36,310 bases of DNA from Stutzerimonas kunmingensis (GCF_014764705.1 NZ_JACXXG010000037.1:1-36310), one strand, 5' to 3'; positions 18,338 through 26,811 are shown, numbered from the stretch's first letter. Translations and numbers: made by a program. The notes: generated from the sequence alone by a model not told the origin.

Positions 18338-19768
18338 TCAGCGCAGCATTTCCTCGACCATTCGCTTTTCTTCGATCAGCTGTTTCTGGCGCGCGTCGAT
18401 CCGTGATGCGATCTGGAAGTTGCTGGCACGGCGCTTGGCGAGGTCGAGCTGCTCGATGCCCTGGTCATAATCGCCTACCAGGGCGAAGTACTCCGCGCGT
18501 GCTTGATGCAGGCCAACGATGTTGCCGCTGAGCCCGCGCACTTCGGCGACCTGATACCAGATATCGGGATCCTGGCGGCGCTGCTCCACCAGCTTGTCCA
18601 GCTCGCGCTCGGCTTGCTGTGTCTCGCCCTTCTCCATCAGAAGGTCAATGTGCATCTGGCGCACCGGGTAGTTGCCCGGATATAGCTGCAGCAACCGCTG
18701 TAAACGGGTTTGCGCCTGTTGCAGGCGGTTGGCGGTGATGTCGAGTTCGATCTGCGCGAGGTTGTAGGTGATGTCGTCCGGTGCCTTGGTTAGCAGCGGA
18801 GCAAGGCTGCTGTTCGCTTCGTCGAGTTGCCCAGCTTTGACTTGCGCGAGCGCAAGGCCATAGCGTGCGGCATCCATCTCTGGATTTTCGCTGAGCATCG
18901 CGCGGAATCGCTTGGCCTCGACGCCCGGTGTTCTTTCGAACTTCAATTGCGTTCGAGCACGCATCAGCTGGTAGCGCAGGCTGTCCTGTGCTCCACCCTG
19001 TGGATACTGTTCCGCTCGGTTTGTGGTATCGGCGATGCGTGATTCGCTGACCGGGTGCGTCAGCAGGAATTCCGGTGGCTTCTGATCGTAACGATACTGG
19101 CGCATGAGGCGACCGAACATTGAGGGCATCGCACGCGGGTCGTAACCGGCCCGCTCGAGGTTGACGATGCCGATGCGGTCGGCCTCCTGTTCGTTCTGCC
19201 GGGAAAAGCGGCGCTGGGCCTGGATGGCTGCGGCCTGGGTAGACACGATGGCGGCGATGCCGGCATCACCTGCGCCGGCTGCGGCTGCGACGACGCCGGC
19301 CAGCATGGCGGCCATCAGAGGCAGTTGCATGCGCTGTTGCGCTTCCAGTCCGCGGGCGAAATGGCGCTGGGAAAGGTGCGCCAGTTCGTGAGCCATCACC
19401 GAGGCATATTCGGCTTCGGTCTGGGCATAAATGAACAGGCCCCCGTTGACACCAATGATCCCGCCTGGAGCTGCGAAGGCATTCAGCTGCGGGCTGTCCA
19501 GCAGGACGAATTCAAGGCGACGATCCTGCAGCTGACTGGTTTCTGCCAGGCGATAGACACTGCTTTCTACATAGTCCTTGAGCTGTGGGTCCGAGAGCTG
19601 GCTAACCTGCCCGCGCAGCAGGCTGAGCCATGCCCGGCCGAGCTGGTGCTCCTGTTCAGGAGAAACGATGGAGGAGCTGGCATCGCCGAGCGAAGGCAGG
19701 TCGTTGGCCAATGCTGGCAGTGCAGTCAGGCAGGCGAGCGTGAGCAGGGCGGGGCGCAGCAATTTCAT
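18338..19768 (-). CDS. Periplasmic M48 metalloprotease with TPR domain (BepA-like)
   Basis: A 476-residue secreted protein. The signal peptide is 1-21 (cleavage after PALA). An M48 zinc-protease domain follows, with HELAH at 127-131 and the third zinc ligand E195 in NEQEADRIG. A LLTHPVSESRI segment comes next; its His corresponds to the switch His of BepA. The C-terminal half (about 260-476) is made of TPR-type helical repeats. BepA chaperones and degrades outer-membrane proteins such as LptD at the BAM complex. The domain order supports the same role, but a paralogue such as LoiP cannot be fully excluded; the TPR half argues against it. It is divergent from the TusA-like gene. Confidence 0.92.
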   Translation of the reverse strand: MKLLRPALLTLACLTALPALANDLPSLGDASSSIVSPEQEHQLGRAWLSLLRGQVSQLSDPQLKDYVESSVYRLAETSQLQDRRLEFVLLDSPQLNAFAAPGGIIGVNGGLFIYAQTEAEYASVMAHELAHLSQRHFARGLEAQQRMQLPLMAAMLAGVVAAAAGAGDAGIAAIVSTQAAAIQAQRRFSRQNEQEADRIGIVNLERAGYDPRAMPSMFGRLMRQYRYDQKPPEFLLTHPVSESRIADTTNRAEQYPQGGAQDSLRYQLMRARTQLKFERTPGVEAKRFRAMLSENPEMDAARYGLALAQVKAGQLDEANSSLAPLLTKAPDDITYNLAQIELDITANRLQQAQTRLQRLLQLYPGNYPVRQMHIDLLMEKGETQQAERELDKLVEQRRQDPDIWYQVAEVRGLSGNIVGLHQARAEYFALVGDYDQGIEQLDLAKRRASNFQIASRIDARQKQLIEEKRMVEEMLR

Positions 19769-19878
19769 CCAGACAGGCTCGTTGAGTTGAGAGCGGCTAC
19801 TGTAGCCTTGACCTTGGCCGGCTGGCCAGAGGCCCGCTGTGCTAGGTATGCTGCGAGGCTTTTCTGTGGAGGCGAACC

Positions 19879-20130
19879 ATGACCGAAGCGCGACCGCAAT
19901 CGCTTGAATGCGATGCCGAACTGGATGCTGTTGGGCTTGACTGCCCGATGCCTCTGCTCAAGGCCAAGCTGGAGCTGAACCGTATGTCCAGCGGTGCAGT
20001 GCTCAAGGTCATTGCCAGCGATCCTGGTTCGCAAAGGGACTTCCGCAGCTTCGCCAAACTGGCCGGTCATGCATTGCTGCATGAAGAGGTCGAAGGTGGT
20101 CTTTATCGCTACTGGCTGCGCAAGGCCTGA
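19879..20130 (+). CDS. TusA/SirA-like sulfurtransferase
   Basis: An 83-residue TusA-family protein. The signature LDCPMPLLKAKLELN places the active Cys at residue 22 in the CPxP motif. The C-terminal part has the expected SDPGSQRDFRSFAK segment and a final basic strand. TusA-like proteins carry persulfide sulfur, for example to tRNA thiolation or molybdenum cofactor pathways. Several paralogues exist in pseudomonads, so I do not assign this one to a path. A strong GGAGG (19868-19872) with a 6-nt spacer fixes the start. perM lies 21 bp downstream, so the two are probably one transcript. Confidence 0.9.
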   Translation: MTEARPQSLECDAELDAVGLDCPMPLLKAKLELNRMSSGAVLKVIASDPGSQRDFRSFAKLAGHALLHEEVEGGLYRYWLRKA

Positions 20131-20151
20131 CGATTCGCTTCGAGGAATGAA

Positions 20152-21228
20152 ATGCTCAAGGTATTACGCGGCTGGATGCAGCGTTACTTCTCCCATGAGG
20201 AGGCAGTGGTTCTTGCAGTCTTACTGTTTCTGGCTTTCGCCGCTGTCCTGATTTTTGGTCGGATGCTGGCGCCGGTACTGGCGGGATTGGTGCTGGCGTT
20301 CCTGATGCAGGGGTTGGTGGGCGCGCTGGAACGGCTGCGAGTGCCGCATCTGCTCGCGGTGTGGCTGGTATTTCTGATGTTCATCGGTGTGATGGTGGTC
20401 TGCACGCTGTTCATTGTGCCCTTGCTCTGGCAGCAGGTTCTGACCCTGTTCAACGAGCTGCCGCGCATGCTGGTCGAGTGGCAGTCGTTGCTGCTATTGC
20501 TGCCGGAGCGCTACCCGCAGCTGGTGACCGAGGAGCAGGTGCTGCGCGGCATCGACTTTATTCGAAGCGAGATCGGCCGTTATGGCCAATTGGTGCTGAC
20601 ATCGTCGCTGTCCAGCCTGCCGCTGCTGATCGGACTGATGATTTATCTGGTCCTGGTGCCGATCCTGGTGTTCTTTTTCCTCAAGGACCGGCAGCAGATC
20701 AGCGATTGGATCAAGAGCTATCTGCCGCGCGAGCGCGGGCTGATCACTCAGGTCTCGCAGGAAATGAATCTGCAGATCGCCAACTACATCCGTGGCAAGG
20801 TGATCGAGATCCTGATCTGTGCCGTGGTGTCGTATGCAGTCTTCGCCGCGCTGGGGCTTAACTATGCCGCGCTGATGGCGATGCTGGTCGGCGTCTCGGT
20901 CGTGGTGCCCTATATCGGCGCGACGGTCGTGACCATTCCGATCGCGCTGATCGGAATATTCCAGTGGGGGCTGGGCGACCAGTTCTTCTACCTGATGGTG
21001 GCTTACGCGATCATCCAGACGCTGGATGGCAACGTGCTGGTACCCCTGCTGTTCTCCGAGGCGGTGAATCTGCACCCGGTGGCGATCATCTGCGCGGTAC
21101 TGCTGTTTGGAGGGTTGTGGGGCTTCTGGGGCGTGTTCTTTGCCATTCCGTTGGCGACCTTGTTCAAGGCCGTTCTCAATGCGTGGCCAGGCGAGCCTAA
21201 GGCAGGTTTGGTCGAAGTGGCTGAATGA
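20152..21228 (+). CDS. AI-2E family transporter (PerM-like permease)
   Basis: A 358-residue polytopic membrane protein of the AI-2E/PerM family with about seven to eight hydrophobic helices. Paired N-terminal helices span about 20-60, a periplasmic helical stretch about 95-150, then a C-terminal bundle with LVLVPILVFFFLKDR, IRGKVIEILICAVVSY and VPYIGATVVTIP. The family moves small molecules or sodium/proton. Autoinducer export was claimed for one member, but the substrate here is unknown. It follows the tusA-like gene closely, an arrangement common in Pseudomonas, and a terminator shared with the convergent bcp lies at 21238-21262. Confidence 0.9.
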   Translation: MLKVLRGWMQRYFSHEEAVVLAVLLFLAFAAVLIFGRMLAPVLAGLVLAFLMQGLVGALERLRVPHLLAVWLVFLMFIGVMVVCTLFIVPLLWQQVLTLFNELPRMLVEWQSLLLLLPERYPQLVTEEQVLRGIDFIRSEIGRYGQLVLTSSLSSLPLLIGLMIYLVLVPILVFFFLKDRQQISDWIKSYLPRERGLITQVSQEMNLQIANYIRGKVIEILICAVVSYAVFAALGLNYAALMAMLVGVSVVVPYIGATVVTIPIALIGIFQWGLGDQFFYLMVAYAIIQTLDGNVLVPLLFSEAVNLHPVAIICAVLLFGGLWGFWGVFFAIPLATLFKAVLNAWPGEPKAGLVEVAE

Positions 21229-21237
21229 CGCGGGAAG

Positions 21238-21262
21238 GGCTGGCGCTGTGGCCAGCCTTTTT
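21238..21262 (+). terminator. Terminator between perM-like gene and bcp
   Basis: GGCTGGC (21238-21244) and GCCAGCC (21251-21257) form a 7-bp stem with a 6-nt loop, and T5 follows (21258-21262). It sits between converging genes. Confidence 0.85.
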
Positions 21263-21735
21263 CATTCGGCGTTCAGTGCTTGCGCGGCTTGAAGGACCGC
21301 CTCTACGTGGCCCGGCACCTTGACCGTACGCCACTCCTGTCGCAACACGCCGTTGCGGTCGATGAGAAAGGTGCTGCGATCCACGCCGAGGTATTCCTTG
21401 CCGTAGAGCTTTTTCAGTTTGATCACGTCGAACAGCTGGCAGAGCTGCTCTTCTTTGTCACTGATCAGCTCGAACGGGAAGCCCTGCTTGGCGCGAAAGT
21501 TCTCATGGGTCTTCAGACTGTCACGGGAAACGCCGAATACCAGGGTGTTCGCCGCCATAAAAGCCTGGTGGTGATCGCGAAAGCCCTGGCCTTCGGTTGT
21601 ACAGCCGGGTGTGTTGTCCTTCGGGTAGAAGTACAACACAACCTGCTTGCCTGCCAGCGACTCGAGTTCGATCAGCTGACCACTGGTGGCCTGAGCCTGA
21701 AAGGGCGGGACGGGGCGGTCGATTTCAACGGCCAT
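21262..21735 (-). CDS. bcp: Thioredoxin-dependent peroxiredoxin (Bcp/PrxQ)
   Basis: A 157-residue PrxQ-type peroxiredoxin that reduces hydrogen and organic peroxides with thioredoxin. The active site is YPKDNTPGCTTEG with peroxidatic Cys45. The Cys at +5 used as resolving residue in Escherichia coli Bcp (C50) is Gln50 here. The only other Cys is in QLCQLFDV near residue 98, so this copy is either 1-Cys-like or uses that distal Cys. The Arg of the active site (QEWRTVKVPGH region) is present. It is followed upstream by gcvR, whose stop lies 22 bp before the bcp start; dapA-side genes run in the opposite direction. The gcvR-bcp order suggests one transcript. Confidence 0.94.
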   Translation of the reverse strand: MAVEIDRPVPPFQAQATSGQLIELESLAGKQVVLYFYPKDNTPGCTTEGQGFRDHHQAFMAANTLVFGVSRDSLKTHENFRAKQGFPFELISDKEEQLCQLFDVIKLKKLYGKEYLGVDRSTFLIDRNGVLRQEWRTVKVPGHVEAVLQAAQALNAE

Positions 21736-21757
21736 TGTGGGCTCCTGGTTACTGATC

Positions 21758-22318
21758 TCAAGGGTTCTGCGGACGCCAGGGCTCGATCAGTGCGTCGAGG
21801 TTCAGTGCGTCGGCGAAATCGAGGAACTGGTCGCGCAGCCAGCTGATCTGCGTACCCGCCGGGAGCGTGACGGTCAGTGTGGCGTTGAGCATGGTTCCGC
21901 CGGTCTGTGGGGCCTGGTAGGTGTCGCAGGTCAGGCTTTCCAGTTCGACGCGATGGTCGATGAAGAACTGGCACAGCTCATTAAGGATGTCGGGACGAAA
22001 GGCGGCGCTCACATAAGCGACGTAGGGCAGTGCCTGCGGGCGGTTTTCCAGCGCCTCGCTACGCACCACGTTGGCGGTGAAGGCGTGCTTCTTCGCAAGC
22101 CCCGGCAGGGTCGTTTCCATCCGGGCCAATGCGTCCCAGCTGCCAGTGACTTCCAGAACCAGTGCACTGCATTCGCCGTGGCGGGTCAGCCGCGTGCTGA
22201 CAACCGCGCAGCGATTCTCGTTGGCGGCCCGGCAGAGCACGTTGGTCAGCTCCATCGGGTTGGCGCCGAGCGCGCTGATGACGAGAAATTGTTCGCGGGG
22301 TAGAGGGGGGGTGGACAT
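21758..22318 (-). CDS. gcvR: Glycine cleavage system regulator GcvR (double ACT domain)
   Basis: A 186-residue protein made of two ACT domains (about 8-85 and 92-172), the layout of GcvR. First domain: EQFLVISALGANPMELTNVLCRAANENRCAVVSTRLTRHG. Second: YVAYVSAAFRPDILNELCQFFIDHRVELESLTC. In enterobacteria GcvR antagonises GcvA to control the glycine cleavage operon; in pseudomonads the role is less studied. I chose the ATG at 22318 because AGGAA is 8 bases upstream. An earlier in-frame start (22357) would add 13 unlike residues. It is divergent from dapA and 22 bp before bcp. Confidence 0.9.
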   Translation of the reverse strand: MSTPPLPREQFLVISALGANPMELTNVLCRAANENRCAVVSTRLTRHGECSALVLEVTGSWDALARMETTLPGLAKKHAFTANVVRSEALENRPQALPYVAYVSAAFRPDILNELCQFFIDHRVELESLTCDTYQAPQTGGTMLNATLTVTLPAGTQISWLRDQFLDFADALNLDALIEPWRPQNP

Positions 22319-22544
22319 GCAGCATTCCTGGCGGTGGTGAATCGGTCGGCCAGCCAAGCCGAAAACGGCTAAGGGTAGCGAAAACCGAGGGCAGAGGGAA
22401 TGCGCACTGCCAAATGGCCCCCGTGGCGAGGGCTCGGCGCCTGGTCCCCATCGGCTTTGTGCAGCGTGCTTCAGGCTACTCGCAAAGCGCTGGGGAGCCT
22501 TGTACCATTACGCCTCTTTTTTATATTCCGGCAGGAGTGGTTGC

Positions 22545-23423
22545 ATGATTGCGGGCAGTATGGTGGCGCTGGTCACGCCCATGGATGCGCAGGGCGGTCT
22601 GGACTGGGACAGCCTGAGCAAACTGGTGGACTTCCACTTGCAGGAAGGCACCAATGCAATCGTTGCTGTCGGGACTACCGGTGAGTCGGCCACGCTTAGC
22701 GTCGCCGAGCACATCGAAGTGATCCGGCGCGTCGTCGACCAGGTCAATGGCCGGATTCCGGTCATCGCCGGTACGGGCGCCAACTCCACCAGCGAAGCCG
22801 TCGAGCTGACCGAGAACGCCAAGTCCGCAGGCGCCGATGCCTGCCTGCTGGTGACCCCGTACTACAACAAGCCGACCCAGGAAGGCCTCTACCTGCACTT
22901 CAAACACATCGCCGAGGCCGTGGCGATTCCGCAGATTCTCTACAACGTGCCCGGTCGTACCGTTTGCGACATGCTGCCGGATACCGTCGAGCGGTTGTCC
23001 AAGATATCCAACATCATCGGGATCAAGGAGGCCACGGGCGACCTCAAGCGCGGCCAGGAAGTGCTGGATCGCGTCAGCAAGGATTTCCTCGTGTACTCCG
23101 GTGATGACCCCACTGCCGTCGAGCTGATGCTGATGGGCGGCAAGGGCAATATCTCCGTGACCGCAAACGTGGCGCCACGCGCCATGAGTGATCTCTGTGC
23201 CGCTGCGATGGCCGGTGATGCCACCACTGCTCGGGCAATCAACGAGCGTTTGATGCCGTTGCATCGCGCTCTGTTCTTGGAGGCCAACCCGATCCCAGTC
23301 AAGTGGGCACTGCACGAGATGGGCCTGATGGGTAATGGCATCCGTCTGCCGCTAACCTGGCTGAGTCAGAGCTTCCAGGAACCGCTACGCCAGGCACTGC
23401 GCCAAACCGGCGTACTGGCTTAA
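22545..23423 (+). CDS. dapA: 4-hydroxy-tetrahydrodipicolinate synthase
   Basis: A 292-residue TIM-barrel aldolase of the lysine/diaminopimelate path that condenses pyruvate with aspartate semialdehyde; the length equals the Pseudomonas enzyme. The Schiff-base lysine is K161 in [10 protein letters not shown]. The proton relay includes T44/T45 in [10 protein letters not shown] and Y133 in YNVPGRT. AGGAG at 22533-22537 supports the ATG at 22545; an upstream in-frame start at 22500 gives residues unlike the family. bamC begins 16 bp after the stop, so the two are an operon, as in other proteobacteria. Confidence 0.97.
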   Translation: MIAGSMVALVTPMDAQGGLDWDSLSKLVDFHLQEGTNAIVAVGTTGESATLSVAEHIEVIRRVVDQVNGRIPVIAGTGANSTSEAVELTENAKSAGADACLLVTPYYNKPTQEGLYLHFKHIAEAVAIPQILYNVPGRTVCDMLPDTVERLSKISNIIGIKEATGDLKRGQEVLDRVSKDFLVYSGDDPTAVELMLMGGKGNISVTANVAPRAMSDLCAAAMAGDATTARAINERLMPLHRALFLEANPIPVKWALHEMGLMGNGIRLPLTWLSQSFQEPLRQALRQTGVLA

Positions 23424-23439
23424 TAACAAAGGAATACGC

Positions 23440-24543
23440 ATGAAGCGACTGGCCGGACTTTCGACCCTTGCCCTGATGATCTCTGCAACCAGTGGCTGCG
23501 GCTGGCTGTGGGGCGATGATGGATATTTCCGTGACCGCGGTAGTGATTACCTCTCGGCGCGTCAGACCGCACCGATGCAGGTTGCAGTCGATAGCGAGAC
23601 CCGCCCGCTCGACCCGCTGCTGCCGATTCCGCAGCAGGTTGCTGACAGCACTGGCGTTCCTGGCAAGTACGAAGTGCCGCGCCCTCAGCGTTTGCAGGTG
23701 GCGGCAGAGCTCAGTGATTTCAGTGTGCAGTCGTCCGAGGATTCTCGCTGGCTGGTGGCACAGTACACACCGTCACAGGTCTGGACCGCCGCGCGGCAGT
23801 TCTTCACCGACAACGGCTTCAGCATTGCTGAAGAGCGCCGCCAGACCGGCGAGTTCACCACGGCCTGGCAAGGCGCCGCGGGGCTGAACGACGCGTTGGT
23901 ACGCAATCTGGGCATTCAGGATGGCGAAACGCGGGTACGTGTTCGCGTCGAGCCGGGTGTACAGCGCAATACCAGCGAGATCTTCGTGGTCAGCGTCAAG
24001 CGTCCAGCCGGCAGCACCGCCGGCGTGGCCTGGCCGGAGATTTCCAGCAACAAGGAACTCGATCGGGTACTGCTCGACGAGTTGCAAGCCAGCCTTACCC
24101 AGAGCGCCAAGCAAGGCGGATCGGTATCGTTGCTGGCAGAGCGTGATTTCGATGCGCCGAGTCGGGTGAATCTGACCGAGGACGGTAGCGGCAATCCTCT
24201 GTTGCAGCTGGATAGCGATTTCGATCGCGCCTGGTCCAGTATCGGTCGGGCCCTTCAGGCGGCGGACGTACGCGTTGACGATCTGGACCGCAGCCTCGGC
24301 GTGTATTACGTGAATCTGAGCGAGCGTGCCGACGATCCGGATGACAAGCCCGGCTTCTTCAGCCGTCTGTTCGGTGGTGCACCGGACAAGGAAGAGATCG
24401 AGGCGCGGGCTGAGCGTTATCAGGTACGTCTGACTCGTGTCGGCAATGGCGTTCAGGTCTCGCTCGACAAGAGCGTCGACACCGTCGCACCGGCCGATGT
24501 CGCACGCCGGGTGCTCAGTCTGCTCAAGGACAACCTGGGCTAA
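23440..24543 (+). CDS. bamC: Outer-membrane assembly lipoprotein BamC
   Basis: A 367-residue lipoprotein of the BamC/NlpB family. The signal peptide ends at Cys20 (SATSGC). An unstructured N-terminal lasso segment follows (DRGSDYLSARQTAPMQV, LDPLLPIPQQV), then two helix-grip domains (about 95-215 and 245-365). BamC binds BamD in the complex that inserts beta-barrel proteins. Placement directly after dapA is characteristic. A perfect 10-bp hairpin lies between bamC and purC. Confidence 0.93.
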   Translation: MKRLAGLSTLALMISATSGCGWLWGDDGYFRDRGSDYLSARQTAPMQVAVDSETRPLDPLLPIPQQVADSTGVPGKYEVPRPQRLQVAAELSDFSVQSSEDSRWLVAQYTPSQVWTAARQFFTDNGFSIAEERRQTGEFTTAWQGAAGLNDALVRNLGIQDGETRVRVRVEPGVQRNTSEIFVVSVKRPAGSTAGVAWPEISSNKELDRVLLDELQASLTQSAKQGGSVSLLAERDFDAPSRVNLTEDGSGNPLLQLDSDFDRAWSSIGRALQAADVRVDDLDRSLGVYYVNLSERADDPDDKPGFFSRLFGGAPDKEEIEARAERYQVRLTRVGNGVQVSLDKSVDTVAPADVARRVLSLLKDNLG

Positions 24544-24574
24544 GCGAGAGCTGCCCTTGCAACACGACACGGAT

Positions 24575-24605
24575 AGGCGAAACCCTCGGTTTCGCCTGTT
24601 TCGTT
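24575..24605 (+). terminator. Strong hairpin between bamC and purC
   Basis: AGGCGAAACC (24575-24584) and GGTTTCGCCT (24588-24597) form a perfect 10-bp stem with a 3-nt loop. GTTTCGTTT follows. It is probably the terminator of dapA-bamC, about 30 bp before the purC start. Confidence 0.75.
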
Positions 24606-24636
24606 TCTGCCGACCTGCCAACCGCGGAAGTTTCGT

Positions 24637-25506
24637 ATGACCACTCCCACCGCCCTCAGCCTGAAGAAGATCTATTCGGGCAAGGTTCGTGATCTCTACG
24701 AGATCGACGACAAACGCATGCTCATGGTCGCCACCGATCGTCTATCGGCGTTCGACGTGATTCTCGCCGAACCGATTCCGGAGAAAGGCAAGATACTCAC
24801 CGCTATCTCCAACTTCTGGTTCGACAAGCTCAACGGCCTGATCCCCAACCACTTCACCGGTGACAAGGTCGAAGACGTTGTGCCGGCAGCCGAGTTGCCG
24901 CTGGTAGAAGGCCGTGCCGTGGTCGCCAAGCGTCTAAAGCCGGTAGCAGTGGAGGCGATTGTGCGTGGCTATATCGTCGGCTCCGGCTGGAAGGAATACC
25001 AAAAGAGCGGCACGGTTTGCGGCATCCAGCTCCCGGTTGGTTTGAAAGAAGCTGCCAAGCTGCCGCAGCCGATCTTCACACCTTCGACCAAGGCGGCAGT
25101 GGGCGATCACGACGAGAACATCTCGTTCGAGCAGTGCGAGGCTATCATCGGCAAGGAGCTTGCTGCCCAGGTGCGCGACGTATCCATCGCGCTCTATAGC
25201 GCGGCAGTCGAGTACGCAGCCACGCGCGGCATCATCATCGCCGACACCAAGTTCGAGTTCGGGCTCGACGATGACGGCACGCTGACCCTGATGGACGAAG
25301 TGCTCACTCCTGACTCGAGCCGCTTCTGGCCAGCCGATAGCTACGAGGAAGGCAAGAACCCGCCGAGCTTCGACAAGCAGTTCGTCCGTGACTGGCTCGA
25401 ATCGACCGGCTGGAACAAGCAGCCGCCGGCTCCAGCTGTTCCGGCCGACGTTGCGCAGCGAACTGCCGACAAGTATCGCGAGGCGCTGACCCGTCTGACG
25501 GCCTGA
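24637..25506 (+). CDS. purC: SAICAR synthetase (long form)
   Basis: A 289-residue phosphoribosylaminoimidazole-succinocarboxamide synthase of purine synthesis that joins aspartate to CAIR with ATP. Family motifs are [25 protein letters not shown], the [21 protein letters not shown] segment, [11 protein letters not shown] and [13 protein letters not shown]. This is the longer form known from yeast Ade1 and many beta- and some gammaproteobacteria, rather than the about 236-residue form of Pseudomonas aeruginosa. GGAAG (24625-24629) fixes the ATG. It lies behind a terminator, so it is probably transcribed alone, and the tRNA-Ser follows. Confidence 0.95.
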   Translation: MTTPTALSLKKIYSGKVRDLYEIDDKRMLMVATDRLSAFDVILAEPIPEKGKILTAISNFWFDKLNGLIPNHFTGDKVEDVVPAAELPLVEGRAVVAKRLKPVAVEAIVRGYIVGSGWKEYQKSGTVCGIQLPVGLKEAAKLPQPIFTPSTKAAVGDHDENISFEQCEAIIGKELAAQVRDVSIALYSAAVEYAATRGIIIADTKFEFGLDDDGTLTLMDEVLTPDSSRFWPADSYEEGKNPPSFDKQFVRDWLESTGWNKQPPAPAVPADVAQRTADKYREALTRLTA

Positions 25507-25593
25507 CCGAACTGCATGACCAGGCTCGCCCTGCGTCCGCTCATGGTGGGACGCAAGAGACTGAAAACGGTAAAAAATCTATGCAGTTGGGGT

Positions 25594-25631
25594 TCGACAA
25601 ACCTGCTCCAGCTGCTATGATGCGCGCCGCT
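25594..25631 (+). promoter_or_regulatory. tRNA-Ser promoter
   Basis: TCGACA (25594-25599), a 16-bp spacer, TATGAT (25616-25621) and the GC-rich discriminator GCGCGCCGC end right before the tRNA. The design is the same as that of the tRNA-Lys promoter. Confidence 0.7.
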
Positions 25632-25721
25632 GGAGAGATGCCGGAGTGGCCGAACGGGACGGATTCGAAATCCGTTGTACCCTCGCGGGTACCTAGGGTT
25701 CAAATCCCTATCTCTCCGCCA
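25632..25721 (+). tRNA. tRNA-Ser(CGA)
   Basis: A 90-nt class II tRNA. Acceptor GGAGAGA (25632-25638) pairs with TCTCTCC (25711-25717), and CCA is encoded. The anticodon stem-loop is CGGATTCGAAATCCG with anticodon CGA. A long variable arm (TACCCTCGCGGGTA) is typical of tRNA-Ser, and the T arm is TAGGGTTCAAATCCCTA. The gene decodes UCG and borders the accessory region, so it is a candidate island attachment site. Confidence 0.96.
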
Positions 25722-25735
25722 CTACTTAATCTGAG

Positions 25736-25763
25736 AGCCCCGGATTCCGGGGCTTTCTCGTTT
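25736..25763 (+). terminator. Terminator after tRNA-Ser
   Basis: AGCCCCGG (25736-25743) and CCGGGGCT (25747-25754) form an 8-bp stem with a 3-nt loop. TTTCTCGTTT follows. Confidence 0.8.
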
Positions 25764-26075
25764 CTTGGGTCTGCCTAAGGGTCTTTGACCTACACTGCGG
25801 CGTTGGCTTGGCTCTGTTGGTCGTTGCCTCTGCCGCTGCCTTCTTTTTTGAGGTTCCTTAGGATCTGCGACTGGCTGCTTCTTCGCGGCTCCAGTTGAGC
25901 GTCTGTCGTGACTGCTTACCACATGGCCACGAACGAGTCTGCCGTGTGACCTGGATGGATCGATTCAATGGATACCGGGTTGGATACCTTCGCGCTGGCG
26001 ACGGACCGAAGGCGCGCTCGCAAGCCGAGCCGCAAGGAGACCGTCTCGCTAGGAAGACTAGTGAGCGCCACAGGA
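25764..26075. other. Non-coding stretch downstream of tRNA-Ser (possible island edge)
   Basis: No supported gene. Open frames here lack ribosome sites and resemble nothing. It contains a pair of GGATACC motifs (25970-25988). I read it as an island edge or decayed integration region. Confidence 0.5.
25969..25989 (+). repeat. GGATACC iteron pair, copy 1
   Basis: GGATACC at 25970-25976 and again at 25982-25988, with starts 12 bp apart. The block ATGGATACC-N3-TTGGATACCT recurs at 26434-26455. Confidence 0.7.
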
Positions 26076-26288
26076 TCATTCTGAGCGGGCTGGGTTCATC
26101 GTCCACCCTTTCATCCAAGTCCGGGGGCGCAGATTCGGACGCAACGCCTCGTTCCACGTGTCGCCCCGATAGCGGCGCATCTTCACCGTCTGCCATTTCA
26201 GGCCGCGCTCTATCGCCCACTCTAATGCCTGCTTGGTCTGTCCTCCGAGTGTCACGGGCATCTCTGCCGCGCAGATCGCATTTCGCAT
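26076..26288 (-). CDS. Small HTH-like protein, accessory
   Basis: A 70-residue basic protein starting MRNAICAAEMPVTLGG. The middle, QALEWAIERGLKWQTVKMRRYRGDTWNEAL, has the pattern of the small helix-turn-helix proteins common in phages and islands (WA-x-x-x-G-(L/I)-x-x-x-T-(V/I)-x-x-R-x-x-x-G-(W/D)-x-x-x-EAL). DNA binding is thus likely but unproven. The start is well supported: GGAGG is 7 bases upstream of the ATG on the minus strand. It sits alone between two GGATACC iteron pairs near the tRNA-Ser. A regulator of a mobile element (excisionase- or repressor-like) is one possibility. I do not know a named family. Confidence 0.68.
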   Translation of the reverse strand: MRNAICAAEMPVTLGGQTKQALEWAIERGLKWQTVKMRRYRGDTWNEALRPNLRPRTWMKGWTMNPARSE

Positions 26289-26399
26289 GTCGCTGCCTCC
26301 AAACCGTACTTGGGTGCGGATGATGCTATGTGACCGATCAAGGATCGATAGAAACGCGAAGATAAAAACTCTGCGGTTGTGTTTCACCTATGAAGTAGG

Positions 26400-26419
26400 C
26401 CCGTTTATTACGGGTTTTT
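26400..26419 (+). terminator. Hairpin with T run
   Basis: CCCGT (26400-26404) and ACGGG (26410-26414) form a short stem with a 5-nt loop, and T5 follows. No plus-strand gene ends just before it now, so it may be left over from a lost gene or an old tRNA-downstream segment. Confidence 0.5.
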
Positions 26420-26433
26420 GATAATCAATTTCG

Positions 26434-26455
26434 ATGGATACCAGCTTGGATACCT
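26434..26455 (+). repeat. GGATACC iteron pair, copy 2
   Basis: GGATACC at 26436-26442 and 26448-26454, again with starts 12 bp apart. Over 22 bp it differs from copy 1 only at the three bases between the halves. Confidence 0.7.
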
Positions 26456-26631
26456 AGCTAGGTACGGCTCGCGGCGAGGCGCTATAGCCTCCGTCGGGCT
26501 TGGCGATGTCAGAACAATTAAAAGTATCTACACACTCCAATTCGATGTTAATCGGTTTGTTAACCTGCGCTTGTTAAGCTTTGGCACTGCCCAGCGGTCC
26601 GTTACAGAGCGCACTAACTGGCCGATTCCGT

Positions 26632-26664
26632 GCGTACCAAGCTGCGTACCGCCCACTGCGTACT
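26632..26664 (+). repeat. GCGTACC iteron triplet, copy 1
   Basis: GCGTACC at 26632-26638 and 26644-26650 and GCGTACT at 26658-26664. The start-to-start distances are 12 and 14 bp. The module is preceded by ATTCCGT. Confidence 0.75.
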
Positions 26665-26811
26665 AATGATGCTACTTATCTGAGCGCTAGTTGCTGGGTG
26701 CGTCGAATGCTGGGTTCTCCAAAGCTTGAATGAGTTATGCGTCGAGAAGAGGGCTCGTATATATCGTGGACTGATGCGTCCAGAATACCTCTCCGATAAT
26801 GGCTATTCCGT

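Noticed and set aside
25858..26220. 120-codon minus-strand frame downstream of tRNA-Ser
   Set aside because: It overlaps the better-supported 70-codon gene, has Arg/Ser/Pro-rich low-information sequence and no ribosome site.
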